Shown here: one piece after another, positions 10,827 through 19,412 of the stretch | Position numbering within the stretch: the stretch's first letter is position 1 | How the letters are laid out: each line of letters begins with the position of its first letter | Notes under the pieces: model-generated | What the model saw: the letters and a program-made list of their open reading frames with translations, nothing else | The model's database searches: none | What the model was told of the DNA's origin: nothing | DNA from: Bog-756 sp963812525 | Lineage (GTDB): Bacteria > Actinomycetota > Acidimicrobiia > Acidimicrobiales > RAAP-2 | Direction: 5' to 3' | Assembly (NCBI GenBank): GCA_963812525.1 | Contig: CAWEVL010000010.1 | Span: forward strand, 62,001 to 126,000 | DNA: 64,000 nt | Position numbers and translations under genes: made by a program

Positions 10827-11211
10827 CCGACCTATTATTGGATTCAGCTGAGAAAACGTCAATCGCCGGAGGCCGGACTGCTTCTGAGCAAGCCGTGCGC
10901 GTGACTCCTTTGCCTGCCGGCGGAGCACGAACACCACGCTTCGCACAGGCAGTCACACGCATAGTGACATCCATGGACGTGACAATCGCCATGCTCTATG
11001 TAGTCAAATGACCACTCTTAGTGTTCGATGGGACGAAGGGAGTGGCTGACGCCCAGTCCCGATTTCATCGCTCAATGGAGGTTCGGGCGGACGCAGGAAT
11101 TTTGCACCGAATCTCCAGTTGAGATGCACTGCGCAGGGCTCTCATGTGAACTTTTGTAGCAAATTTCATTCTGCGATAACTTTCAGGATTCGCGACGATG
11201 AGCGGGGCGAA
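10827..11211. other. Divergent intergenic region between two secreted repeat proteins
   Basis: About 385 bases, clearly more AT-rich than its surroundings, lying between the starts of two divergently transcribed exported proteins that carry the same repeat family. It must hold both promoters. I could not pick -35/-10 boxes with confidence and see no gene. Confidence 0.5.
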
Positions 11212-13989
11212 ATGAGAAAGCGGGCTTCAGTCAGACTGGCCGTGGGAGTGGTCGTCCTGGTCGGGGTGGTCTCGTCGGTCGTGCTGATGGCCACCGCGTC
11301 GGCGGACAGTCCGGTGACGGTCCCGCCGTACACCGGGTTCAACCCGGCCCTCACCAGGGCCCCCTACCTCACGGACCTCACCCAGACCTCCGTGTCGGTC
11401 AACTGGGCGACGACGTTGGCCACGCCGGGGTCGGTCCTCGCCACCACGACGGGGACCGGCTCGTCGTGTCCAGCCTCGATCACCTCGTGGTCGATGTCGG
11501 CCGCCACCGCCCCCACCTCGCTGCCCGGACCGGTCAATGCGGTGAGCCCGGTGCCTTCGCCCAGCCTGATCAGCCGCCAGTTCACGGTCAACGGGGTGTC
11601 CGAGTACCAGAACTCGGTCGTGCTCGCGGGACTGACACCGGGGACGCAGTACTGCTACGCCGTGTTCTCCGGCAGCACGTCGGGTTCGGTCGACCTCCTG
11701 CCCCCCACCGAGCCCGCCCAATTCTTCACCACGCTCAGTCCCACCAGTGCCCAGTCGTCGACGCCGGTCAGCTTCGACGTGATCGACGACACCGGTGAGA
11801 ACTACTACTACACCAACCGCACCCACGCCACCGATCTGCCCTTCCCCAACGGCTACAACCCCGACCAGGCCTCGCTCGACGCCCAGATCGGCCATTCAGG
11901 CGCCAACTTCCTCATCTCGGCGGGCGACATCGCCTACAGCGGGACCACGCAGTCGACCTTCGGCGACCTCCAGCAGACCGGGACCCAGCCCGAGGTCAGC
12001 AACATCTTCGGGCCGTTCTACTATCCCCAGACCGGCGGGATGCCGATCTTCGCCGGGCCCGGGGACCACGGCCAGAACATCAATCCCCTGAAGGTGTTCC
12101 CGACGTCGAACACCGCGGCGGCGTCCGGGGGGACGTACGCCTATGACAGCTACACCGGCACCGACGGGATCAACGGGGCATCGCCGGACACCTGGTACGC
12201 CTTCTCGTCGGGCAACGTACGGATCTACGTCCTCGACGGTGCCTGGTCGGACGCGGTGGCCAACAAGCTCGGGACGACGACGGGCGGTCTGTGCGGTGCT
12301 CCGGGCACGATCCAAGCCATCAACTGCGAGCCGTACCAGGCCGACGCCGATGTGCACTGGCAGCCGAGTTCGCCGGAGTACCAGTGGCTCCAGCGGGACC
12401 TCGCCGAGCATCCGGGGGGCGTCAAGCTCGCCGTCTGGCACTATCCGCTCCGTTCGGACAATGCCTCGCAGCCGTCTGACGTCTACCTGCAGAACAGTGC
12501 GGCCAACCCCAACGCCTCCACGAGCCTCGAAGCCCTGTTGGCGGCGAACGGGGTGCAACTGGCCTTCAACGGCCACGCCCACACCTACCAGCGGATCGTT
12601 CCGAACGGCCCCGGCCAGCTCACCAACTACGTCACCGGTGGCGGCGGTGGGGTCCTGGAACCCGTGCTCGGCGGGCTGACCTGCTCCAACCTCACCCATG
12701 GCACCTCGCCCCCGTACAAGGACATCTACGCCATCGGTTGGACCCCGACCACCGGGCTCGGCTCCTCGTGCAGTACGAACAACAACGTCGCCGACCCGAC
12801 CTCGGCCGCCGATGTCTACAACTTCCTCAAGGTCACCGTGAACGGCAACCGCGTGACGGTCACTCCCTACAACGCGGCCGGCGGAACGTTCGACGTACAG
12901 ACCTACACGTACCCGTCCACCGCCGGACCGTCCACGCCGGCCAGCGTCACCGCGGCAGCCACGGGCACGACCTCGGTGGCGCTCAGCTGGGCCGCGTCCA
13001 CCGAGGCAGGGGGGTCCATCGCCTCCTACCGGGTCTACCGCAACGGTTCGGCCCTGGCCACCGTCGGGGCGGGCACCACCTCCTTCACCGACACCAGCGC
13101 CCAGCCCGGCACCACCTACACCTACTCGGTGGCCGCCGTCGACGCCGGCGGCCACGCCTCGTGGCCCGGGGTGGCCAACCAGGTCACCACGCCGGCGCCG
13201 GTCCAGTCCGGTGCCGGAACCGGCCAGCAGGGCTGCTCCACCCATCTGCCGTCGGGAGCGGTGGTAGGGGCGGCGGCGACCGATGACGGGTCCGGCTACT
13301 ACGAGGTCGACAAGTACGGCGACGTGGCCGCCTTCGGTACCGCAGTCTGCTTCGGTGGCATGACGGGTACCCCGCTCAGCCGTCCCATCGTCGGGATGGC
13401 CGTCGATCCGGCGACCGGTGGGTACTGGCTGGTGGCATCGGACGGCGGCGTGTTCTCGTTCAACGCGCCGTTCCGTGGCTCGACCGGCAACATCCGGCTC
13501 AACAAGCCCATCGTGGCCATGGGGGCGACCCCTGACGGCGCCGGGTACTGGCTGGTGGCGTCGGACGGCGGCGTGTTCTCGTTCAACGCCACGTTCCACG
13601 GTGGTACCGGGTTGATAAAGCTCAACAAGCCCGTCGTGGGCATGGCCGTCGACCGCTCCACCGGCGGCTACTGGCTGGTGGCGTCCGACGGTGGCGTGTT
13701 CAACTTCGACGCCCCCTTCGACGGCGCCACCGGCGGGATGAAGCTCAATCAGCCGATCGTGGGCATCGACGCCGTGTCGGACGGGAGCGGCTACCGCCTG
13801 GTGGCGGCGGACGGCGGGGTGTTCACCGGATTCAACATGCCCTTCTACGGAGGCACCGGTCTCATGCGACTGAACCGGCCCATCGTGACCACCATCAACG
13901 ACAACGCCGGGGACGGTTACTGGCTGGTGGCCTCGGACGGAGGTGTGTTCTCCTTCCACGCACCGTTCTACGGATCCGCCGCCGGCTGA
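11212..13989 (+). CDS. Secreted purple-acid-phosphatase-like metallophosphoesterase with FN3 and six 42-aa repeats
   Basis: This exported protein has 925 residues. A signal peptide (R-K-R then L-A-V-G-V-V-V-L-V-G-V-V) ends near A-S-A-D-S. An N-terminal FN3-like domain (about 40-170) is followed by a calcineurin-like phosphoesterase domain: G-D-I-A-Y near 239, G-P-G-D-H-G near 281, W-H-Y-P near 408 and G-H-A-H-T-Y-Q-R near 453. These are the metal-ligand motifs of purple acid phosphatases, except that the usual G-N-H-D/E reads G-D-H-G. A second FN3 domain (about 572-660) leads to six 42-residue repeats (687-925). The frame is intact, unlike genes to its left. The ATG at 11212 is chosen because it directly precedes the signal peptide. 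It probably hydrolyses phosphate esters outside the cell. Confidence 0.85.
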   Translation: MRKRASVRLAVGVVVLVGVVSSVVLMATASADSPVTVPPYTGFNPALTRAPYLTDLTQTSVSVNWATTLATPGSVLATTTGTGSSCPASITSWSMSAATAPTSLPGPVNAVSPVPSPSLISRQFTVNGVSEYQNSVVLAGLTPGTQYCYAVFSGSTSGSVDLLPPTEPAQFFTTLSPTSAQSSTPVSFDVIDDTGENYYYTNRTHATDLPFPNGYNPDQASLDAQIGHSGANFLISAGDIAYSGTTQSTFGDLQQTGTQPEVSNIFGPFYYPQTGGMPIFAGPGDHGQNINPLKVFPTSNTAAASGGTYAYDSYTGTDGINGASPDTWYAFSSGNVRIYVLDGAWSDAVANKLGTTTGGLCGAPGTIQAINCEPYQADADVHWQPSSPEYQWLQRDLAEHPGGVKLAVWHYPLRSDNASQPSDVYLQNSAANPNASTSLEALLAANGVQLAFNGHAHTYQRIVPNGPGQLTNYVTGGGGGVLEPVLGGLTCSNLTHGTSPPYKDIYAIGWTPTTGLGSSCSTNNNVADPTSAADVYNFLKVTVNGNRVTVTPYNAAGGTFDVQTYTYPSTAGPSTPASVTAAATGTTSVALSWAASTEAGGSIASYRVYRNGSALATVGAGTTSFTDTSAQPGTTYTYSVAAVDAGGHASWPGVANQVTTPAPVQSGAGTGQQGCSTHLPSGAVVGAAATDDGSGYYEVDKYGDVAAFGTAVCFGGMTGTPLSRPIVGMAVDPATGGYWLVASDGGVFSFNAPFRGSTGNIRLNKPIVAMGATPDGAGYWLVASDGGVFSFNATFHGGTGLIKLNKPVVGMAVDRSTGGYWLVASDGGVFNFDAPFDGATGGMKLNQPIVGIDAVSDGSGYRLVAADGGVFTGFNMPFYGGTGLMRLNRPIVTTINDNAGDGYWLVASDGGVFSFHAPFYGSAAG

Positions 13990-14045
13990 CCGAGCGGGTC
14001 CGAGGTCGGGAAGGGCCTGTCAGCGAGGCGAGCCGGGTGGAGGGC

Positions 14046-14858
14046 TCAGATGTGCTGCCACGAGACGGAGAACCCGGTCCCGCCCGAGGCGAGCCCCGAG
14101 GTGAGTGCCTTGACCTTCTTCCCGCTCTTGTTGGCCATGGTGATCCGGTTGTTGGCGAACGATGAGACGGGAAGGCCGTCGGCCCTGGCCCCGCCGAACC
14201 CGATCGCTCCGAAGTCGGCCAACGGCGCGATCTTGCAGGATGAGCCCCGACAGGAGGTGGGCGCCTCGGCGATCCACTCGGCGGAGGCGTCGGCCGGTCG
14301 GGTCGACGGCGTCTGCACGGTGGAGTAGGTCCACCTCCCGGCGTCGGCCACGTGGAGCAGATAGCCGGCGCCGGAGACCGACACCGATGCGCTGATGACG
14401 TCGCCGGGCGATACCGGATAGAAGGACGGCGGCAGGACCACCGGCGCCGCCGGGTACAACTCGAACCAGGCGTAGTAGCTCGGGCTGCCCCCGTGCTTGC
14501 CCTTGACGCAGTCCGAATCGGTGCCGACCTGCTCCACGTGCGGGTCGGACGCGGCGTAGCCGTCCAGTCCCACCCAGAACGCGGCCAGTTGGGCCCGGTT
14601 GGTCGGACAGTGGGCGGCTGGCTGTCCCCACGATCCGGAGACGCTCGAGAAGGTCGTTCCGGTCGCCGCATACCCGGCCCAGTTGAGCGAGGACTGGGCG
14701 CCGTTGAGCCCGGCTCCCGAGCCAGGCGTGGGGAGCGGCACCAGCGGCGCGTCCCTGACGACTCCGTGCCCTTCCGCGGCCCCGACAGCCGGGGCAGCCA
14801 CCAGCGCGCCGGCCACCAGCACCAGACCTACGCCGACCCGTGCTGCCATCCTCATCAT
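14046..14858 (-). CDS. Secreted peptidase of family G1 (eqolisin-like)
   Basis: This is an exported 270-residue protein. A signal peptide (M-M-R-M-A-A-R-V then G-L-V-L-V-A-G-A-L-V-A-A) ends at V-G-A-A-E. Family G1 features are seen: L-N-W-A-G-Y-A, F-W-V-G-L-D-G, H-V-E-Q-V-G-T-D (Gln at the expected catalytic position), Y-Y-A-W-F-E-L-Y-P and S-A-E-W-I-A-E-A-P (catalytic Glu). Bacterial G1 enzymes are acid-active glutamic peptidases; that role is inferred. GGGGAGG lies about six bases before the first ATG at 14858. Two cysteine pairs may form disulfides. The gene converges with the phosphoesterase gene. Confidence 0.8.
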   Translation of the reverse strand: MMRMAARVGVGLVLVAGALVAAPAVGAAEGHGVVRDAPLVPLPTPGSGAGLNGAQSSLNWAGYAATGTTFSSVSGSWGQPAAHCPTNRAQLAAFWVGLDGYAASDPHVEQVGTDSDCVKGKHGGSPSYYAWFELYPAAPVVLPPSFYPVSPGDVISASVSVSGAGYLLHVADAGRWTYSTVQTPSTRPADASAEWIAEAPTSCRGSSCKIAPLADFGAIGFGGARADGLPVSSFANNRITMANKSGKKVKALTSGLASGGTGFSVSWQHI

Positions 14859-15011
14859 CCGTACCTCCCCTTGAGCCGTCATCGGTCTGCCTCGACTGTG
14901 GCCGGGAGGAGGCGCCGGGTCGACGGGCTCCGCTTCCCAGGCCCCACGGGCCACCCTGAAGGACAGCACCCTACGGTCTCCGGCGCTTCCCGGCCAGTGG
15001 TCGACGCACCG

Positions 15012-16172
15012 TCAACCGCCGACCGCTCCGCCTCGGCCCCCATGGGCTCTGGCACCGCCCCGGCCGGCCCCGGAACCCTGCCTCGGGTGGCCGCCGCCGA
15101 GACCGCCGGCGCCGGCGCCGGAGTGCTTGTTGCCACTGCGGCCGGCGCCGGCTCCCCGGTTGCCACCCCGGCCGGAGACGGTGCCCTTGCCACGACCTTT
15201 GCCGGTGCCCTTCTTCCCGCCGGTGGTCGAGCCGGTGCCCTGGTTGCCACCCCGTCCGGTGCGGGTGCCGCTGCTGCTGCCGGTGCCGGTGCCGGTGCCG
15301 CTGCCGGCGCCGGTGCCGGTGCCGGAGGGCTGGCTGCTGCCGGGGCTCGAGCCACTGCCGGCGAGCGTCGTCGAGGACGACGAGGACGACGAGGACGACG
15401 AGGACGATGAGGACGATGAGGATGCCGTGGACGGTGCCGCAGACAGAGCGGGCGGCCCGGTGGTCGTGGTGGTCACCAGGGTGACGGTGGGTCCGGCCGC
15501 TGACGCCGAGGCCGAGACGCTGAGCGGCGAACCCGATCCCCCGTCCTGCAGCTGCGTCTGCGTCGGCTTCGACCGTGGAGGACCGCCCACCGGGGCGTTC
15601 GCGCAGGGCACGCCCGACGCGGATGCCGACTCCGGTTCCACCGGGGTACCGCCGGCCCGAGCAGTGCATGCCGGCGCTGAGGCATGGTGCACCGGGATCG
15701 CCGCCGGCGTCGTCGTGGGCCGCTCGGCTGGATGGCCGCGCTGGGACAGCTCCTTGGTGGTGGCCGGTACGGCGGGGGAGGCGGTGGGACCACCGTCGAA
15801 CATGTGGTCGACGATCCGGGCTGCCGGTGCCGGGAATCCGGTGGCGGCGGCCAGTCCCGTGCTGCCGGTCAGCACGGCGGCGGCCACGGCGGCGGCCACG
15901 GCGGCGGTCCGTCCGCGACGGCGCCCGACCTTGGGCCACCGGGCCAGCTCGGACCGGAAGACGGTGCGGGCTTCGTGCTCCCAGCTCAGTTCATGGGGCT
16001 GCGCCGGACCCGACGCCGCGGCCAGCAGCTCGGCGAGTCCCACCGAGGCCACGTGGGGGAGGTCGACCACGGCTCCGACATCGATACCCCCGCGTCCAGC
16101 CGTGGATCCCACGTTCCTCTCGTCCGCCATCAGTTCGTCATCGTCCGCCATCAGTTCGTCATCGTCCGCCAT
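15012..16172 (-). CDS. Single-span membrane protein with Ser-run and Gly/Arg-rich tail; sigma-factor partner
   Basis: Protein of 386 residues. Residues about 35-75 are cytoplasmic-looking (E-L-L-A-A-A-S-G, W-E-H-E-A-R-T-V-F-R-S-E-L). A strongly basic stop (K-V-G-R-R-R-G-R) and one membrane span (A-A-V-A-A-A-V-A-A-A-V-L-T-G) follow. The rest is low complexity: Thr/Pro-rich, then about 17 consecutive Ser codons, then Gly/Thr/Arg/Lys-rich to the end. It begins 11 bases after the stop of an ECF sigma factor, so it is positioned like an anti-sigma factor, but I see no zinc H-x3-C-x2-C motif. Three in-frame ATGs sit in a 21-base tandem repeat at the start; the first (16172) is reported. The function of the tail is unknown. 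Confidence 0.6.
   Translation of the reverse strand: MADDDELMADDDELMADERNVGSTAGRGGIDVGAVVDLPHVASVGLAELLAAASGPAQPHELSWEHEARTVFRSELARWPKVGRRRGRTAAVAAAVAAAVLTGSTGLAAATGFPAPAARIVDHMFDGGPTASPAVPATTKELSQRGHPAERPTTTPAAIPVHHASAPACTARAGGTPVEPESASASGVPCANAPVGGPPRSKPTQTQLQDGGSGSPLSVSASASAAGPTVTLVTTTTTGPPALSAAPSTASSSSSSSSSSSSSSSSSTTLAGSGSSPGSSQPSGTGTGAGSGTGTGTGSSSGTRTGRGGNQGTGSTTGGKKGTGKGRGKGTVSGRGGNRGAGAGRSGNKHSGAGAGGLGGGHPRQGSGAGRGGARAHGGRGGAVGG
15368..15424 (-). repeat. Ser-codon microsatellite
   Basis: A run built from TCC/TCG/TCA codons encodes about 17 serines within the membrane-protein gene. The imperfect 9-base period makes length change by slippage likely. Confidence 0.8.
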
Positions 16173-16180
16173 CAGCTCGT
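16121..16180 (-). repeat. 21-bp tandem repeat spanning the start codons
   Basis: Two perfect 21-base units (16121-16141, 16142-16162) and a partial third with one mismatch. Each unit carries an in-frame ATG and encodes M-A-D-D-D-E-L, so a gain or loss of one unit keeps the reading frame and changes only the number of candidate starts. It lies at the junction between the sigma gene and its downstream partner. Confidence 0.9.
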
Positions 16181-16182
16181 CC

Positions 16183-16824
16183 CTACGCGTTCTTCATCTC
16201 GGGCACCGACCCGGTGGGGGCGACAGTCGCCAGATCGAGCGAGGCCACGTGACCCTCGCCGGTCGCTCCAGCCAGCAGTTCCTCGAGGCGACGCAGGCCG
16301 CGATGGCAGAGGACCCGGATCGAACCCGGCGACCTTCCCATGATCTCCGCCGTGACCGGGACACTCAGTCCGGCCACGATACGCAGCATGACCGCCTCGC
16401 CCTGGTCCTGTGGGAGCTTGGCAATGAGCGCCAGCGAACGCTCGGTGGCCGAGTGCTCGTCCGCCTCCGACTCGACATTGTTGCTGGCCGGCAGGAGGGC
16501 GAGGTTGGCCAAATCGATGGAGAGCGGCCGGGTGTCGCCGGCCCGGTACCAGTCGGTGACTCGATTGCGTGCCGCGGTGAACAGCCACGCCCGGAACCCA
16601 CTCTCGTCCCCCTCGAACGACGGGAGCGCCTTCAGCACGCGGAACCAGGTGTCGGCAGCCAGGTCCTCGGCAGCCGGAGCCGCCTTCACCCGCAGGTAGC
16701 GAAGGAGGCCCGGCTGGAATTCCCGCCAGATGGCGGCGAACGCCGCTTCGTCACCCCGTTTGGCGGCACGCAAGCTCCCCCCGAAGTCGATCAGCACGGA
16801 CCCCCGACCCTCACTCTTCAACAC
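16183..16824 (-). CDS. ECF-type RNA polymerase sigma factor
   Basis: This sigma-70 family protein of 213 residues has region 2 and region 4. Region 2 shows A-F-A-A-I-W-R-E-F-Q-P-G-L-L-R-Y-L and A-E-D-L-A-A-D-T-W-F-R-V, with F-R-A-W-L-F-T-A-A-R-N-R-V-T-D for promoter melting. Region 4 shows L-P-Q-D-Q-G-E-A-V-M-L-R-I-V-A-G-L-S-V-P-V-T-A-E-I. It would direct RNA polymerase to a small regulon. The downstream membrane protein, 11 bases after the stop, is the likely partner. Start: the ATG at 16824 gives a slightly long N-terminus; a later start cannot be excluded. Confidence 0.85.
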   Translation of the reverse strand: MLKSEGRGSVLIDFGGSLRAAKRGDEAAFAAIWREFQPGLLRYLRVKAAPAAEDLAADTWFRVLKALPSFEGDESGFRAWLFTAARNRVTDWYRAGDTRPLSIDLANLALLPASNNVESEADEHSATERSLALIAKLPQDQGEAVMLRIVAGLSVPVTAEIMGRSPGSIRVLCHRGLRRLEELLAGATGEGHVASLDLATVAPTGSVPEMKNA

Positions 16825-17135
16825 TGCTCCACGCTGCCCCCGAGAGAAGTACTACACCCCGAGCGGGTCGCCGTCCACCATCGGCGGCCGCCCGCACCGA
16901 GCGCTACCAGGGCCGACGCCCGGCGTAACGGAATTGGGGTGAGATTCGTTTGTTACAGCGTAGAGGTGGCGCCGTTTCCTGCCCGGAGATGGGTCGGCGG
17001 CCGCCGACGGGAGGCTGCCGGCGAGACACGTCCGCCACTGCCAGCGTCGGGTCTGTAGCGCAGAGCGCGAAGATGGGAGCGCCCCATCATTTGTCGGCAG
17101 AATGGGCCCGTGGGCATGGTCGTGGGGCAGAAGAC
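16825..17135. other. Intergenic region, divergent
   Basis: About 310 bases between the divergent sigma-factor gene and a plus-strand gene. No gene or clear signal seen, though promoters for both directions must lie here. Confidence 0.5.
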
Positions 17136-17531
17136 ATGAGGCACACCCGCCGCTCGGTGCAGCGATGGCTGAGTGAGGCCTGGCCCATCGTCCGGTCGTT
17201 GATGGAGGCCGAGGATCGATTGATCTCGACCTCGGAGTCGCCGGCGGTGGTGGTCCTGGCGGCGTCCGACCAACTCAACGCCGCGGTCCACCACGCGCTG
17301 ACCTGGCTCGACGCTCGGCGCTGTCCTGACGACAACTTCGGCATCAACTTCCGGGAGCTGATCTCCGCCTGTCAGGGACTGAGCGCCATCATGCAGACGG
17401 TGAGCCGGGAGGCCCCCGACGGCCGATGGATCGGCAACCCCGAACTGACCGACAAGATCGGGGAGAACTTCATGGACCGTATCCAACAGGCATCGCGAGC
17501 CCGGCTCTACCTCCAGCAATGGAACACCTGA
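17136..17531 (+). CDS. Hypothetical helical protein (131 aa)
   Basis: Unrecognised cytoplasmic protein, predicted mostly helical from its heptad-like spacing (W-P-I-V-R-S-L-M-E-A-E-D-R-L-I, L-N-A-A-V-H-H-A-L-T-W-L-D-A-R-R). The codon structure is strongly coding with an intact frame. The ATG at 17136 is the first Met of the conserved-looking part; the frame is open further upstream but becomes Arg/Pro-rich. It lies 68 bases upstream of the AhpD-like gene and may be co-transcribed. Confidence 0.6.
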   Translation: MRHTRRSVQRWLSEAWPIVRSLMEAEDRLISTSESPAVVVLAASDQLNAAVHHALTWLDARRCPDDNFGINFRELISACQGLSAIMQTVSREAPDGRWIGNPELTDKIGENFMDRIQQASRARLYLQQWNT

Positions 17532-17599
17532 GCCGACCACCAACCGAGATCGTCCCGAGGGTCGCCGCGGCGGTTGGCTGACGGCGTAGAGTCAGGCCC

Positions 17600-18082
17600 A
17601 TGGCCCGGCTCGTCATTCCCGAAGGCGAGGGCGGCGACGCCGTCCAGCTCTGGTCACTCCGACCCGAGATGGGCGCGGCGGTGAACCGGTTGGTGGATGC
17701 CGCCTACAACAAGAGCATCCTGCCGGTCGGGGTCCGGGAAGCGGCCCGCATGCGGATCGCCCAGGTCAACGACTGCACGGTCTGTCTCGCTTTCCGGGCC
17801 GACAGGGTCAAGGCCCAGGGGCTGACCGAGGCGTTCTATAGCCACGTTGGCACCCACGACGAGGGTTCGACCTTCACCACCCAGGAGTCCCTGGCCGTGG
17901 AGTACGCGGAGCGGTTCGCCATCGACCACCTGTCGATCGACGACGACTTCTTCGAGCGCCTGCGTGACGAGTTCTCCGATCCCGAGATCCTCGACCTCAC
18001 CATCTGCCTGTCGGCGTTCCTCGGACTGGGGCGCACCTTGCGGGTCCTGGGCATCACCGAGACATCGCTCACCGACATCTAG
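17600..18082 (+). CDS. Carboxymuconolactone decarboxylase / AhpD-like protein
   Basis: A 160-residue member of the AhpD/CMD fold. The family signature is seen: V-R-E-A-A-R-M-R-I-A-Q-V-N-D-C-T-V-C with the C-x-x-C pair, followed downstream by E-S-L-A-V-E-Y-A-E-R-F. AhpD-type members use the two cysteines and a nearby His/Glu relay in alkylhydroperoxidase or thiol-redox reactions; which reaction occurs here is unknown. The gene faces the sigma/anti-sigma operon and shares a terminator-like hairpin with it. Confidence 0.8.
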   Translation: MARLVIPEGEGGDAVQLWSLRPEMGAAVNRLVDAAYNKSILPVGVREAARMRIAQVNDCTVCLAFRADRVKAQGLTEAFYSHVGTHDEGSTFTTQESLAVEYAERFAIDHLSIDDDFFERLRDEFSDPEILDLTICLSAFLGLGRTLRVLGITETSLTDI

Positions 18083-18091
18083 AGCCACACC

Positions 18092-18110
18092 GACCGGCTG
18101 CCGGCCGGTC
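18092..18110. terminator. Bidirectional hairpin between convergent genes
   Basis: GACCGGC (18092-18098) pairs with GCCGGTC (18104-18110) across a five-base loop, placed between the stops of two convergent genes. There is no T-run, as is common in high-GC actinobacteria. A terminator role is inferred from position. Confidence 0.4.
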
Positions 18111-18768
18111 AGCTCACCCGCGCCGCCGCCACCAGGGCCCCGTGGTCGTCGACCACGCTCACCGTACGGACCGACGAGGCGGGCACCGGAAGCGACGCGA
18201 CCCAGGAGCCGTACCCGTCGGCGAGCGAGAACCGTCCGACATCCCGCCGGGTCCCGTCGTGCAGGACGATCGAGCAGGTCACCGTTCCGGTCGACGGTGC
18301 GTCGTGGACGTTCATGACCAACCACCCTCGCCCACCCGACGACATCAGGACCACCGAGCCTTCCGTGCCCACGGTCGAATGGAGGGGGGCCGCCAGGAAG
18401 GCCGGTGCCGGGGAGCCGCCCTGTGAGGCCACCAGTTCGCCGGCGCCGGCACCCAGTGCCAGGGCCACGACCACGGCGGCCACGGCGGCCAGGCGACGGG
18501 TCAGGGGGCGTCTCGCCTTCTGCTCGGCGCGGAAGCGCGCCACGGTCCGCTCGGAGAAACCCTCTGATGGGATGGCATCGGGGACGAGTGACGTCAGCGC
18601 ATCGGCGGCGACCGAGAGCTCCTCGAGCTTGGCCGAGCACTGGGGGCACTCCTCGAGGTGGGCCAGCAACCGGGCCCGATCGTGGCCGGTCAACGCGCCG
18701 ACGGCCAGCACGGCCAGATCATCCAGGAACGATGCGCACTCGGAACCGGTCGAGGTCGATTCCATCAC
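18109..18768 (-). CDS. Zinc anti-sigma factor, RskA-like
   Basis: A 219-residue membrane anti-sigma factor. The N-terminus carries the zinc anti-sigma motif H-L-E-E-C-P-Q-C (H-x3-C-x2-C) near residues 31-38. One transmembrane segment follows (L-A-A-V-A-A-V-V-V-A-L-A-L-G-A-G-A). The extracytoplasmic part ends in the RskA-type domain (G-W-L-V-M-N-V-H-D-A-P, R-T-V-S-V-V-D-D-H-G). It would hold the ECF sigma factor encoded just upstream until a signal reaches the outer domain. Start ATG and the sigma stop overlap as ATGA, giving coupled, near-equal translation. Confidence 0.85.
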   Translation of the reverse strand: MMESTSTGSECASFLDDLAVLAVGALTGHDRARLLAHLEECPQCSAKLEELSVAADALTSLVPDAIPSEGFSERTVARFRAEQKARRPLTRRLAAVAAVVVALALGAGAGELVASQGGSPAPAFLAAPLHSTVGTEGSVVLMSSGGRGWLVMNVHDAPSTGTVTCSIVLHDGTRRDVGRFSLADGYGSWVASLPVPASSVRTVSVVDDHGALVAAARVS

Positions 18769-19412
18769 CCCTCCTCACCATCGAGAATGGCCCGCACCTT
18801 GGACAAGCCGAGACGTATTCGGCTCTTGGCCGTGCCCAGCGGGATGTCCTCGACCTCGGCGATCTCGGTGGCACTCTGGCCGTAGAAGGCGGACCGCACG
18901 AGCGCGCGACGCTGATCGGCCGGGACGGCTCTGAGCGCGGCGCGCACCCGATCCATGACATCGGTGTGCACCACGTGGGCCACCGGCCCCGTCTCCTGGT
19001 CCTCAGCCGCGAACCAGATGGCATCGTCGGGATCGATCGGGGTCGCCCGACGGAGGCGGAGGGCGTCGATGGCCAGATTGCGGGTGATGGTCGAGAGCCA
19101 GGAGGTGGCCGAGGCTCGCCTGGCGTCGAAGACGGCGGCATGCCGCCACGCCCGGACGAAGGCCTCCTGGGCGACGTCCTCGGCGGTGGCGCGGTCGGCG
19201 GTGATGGCCAGGGCGATCCCGAAGACCCGGCGCTCGTGGCGCTGCACGAACGCCTCCGCCGCCCGGTCGTCGCCGGCCGACATGCCGGCCACCAGGGCTT
19301 CGTCCGAGGCCTCACGGATCCCGCTCCGCCTGCGGCGCCGACGGACCGGTCGATCGTTGGGGACCATCTCCATCCTGTACAAGCATGACGCCACTGGGTC
19401 GGCCGTGCTCAT
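18765..19412 (-). CDS. ECF sigma factor (SigK-like)
   Basis: A 215-residue ECF sigma factor. Region 2: A-A-E-A-F-V-Q-R-H-E-R-R-V-F-G-I-A and A-E-D-V-A-Q-E-A-F-V-R-A-W-R-H. Region 4: L-R-A-V-P-A-D-Q-R-R-A-L-V-R-S-A-F and P-L-G-T-A-K-S-R-I-R-L-G-L. The ATG at 19412 overlaps the DoxX stop (ATGA, 19409-19412), which decides the start over the Met 13 codons later. With the overlapping RskA-like gene it forms a classical sigma/anti-sigma pair, embedded at the end of a membrane-enzyme operon it probably controls. Confidence 0.9.
   Translation of the reverse strand: MSTADPVASCLYRMEMVPNDRPVRRRRRRSGIREASDEALVAGMSAGDDRAAEAFVQRHERRVFGIALAITADRATAEDVAQEAFVRAWRHAAVFDARRASATSWLSTITRNLAIDALRLRRATPIDPDDAIWFAAEDQETGPVAHVVHTDVMDRVRAALRAVPADQRRALVRSAFYGQSATEIAEVEDIPLGTAKSRIRLGLSKVRAILDGEEG

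Noticed and set aside
11896..13959. 687-residue open frame on the minus strand
   Set aside because: It is the exact shadow of the phosphoesterase-repeat gene. High GC leaves few stops, and its His/Arg/Gly/Val-rich composition is that of an antisense frame.
15127..17058. 643-residue open frame on the plus strand, including an Asp/Glu run
   Set aside because: Antisense of the membrane protein and sigma factor genes; the acidic run is just the Ser-codon repeat read on the other strand.
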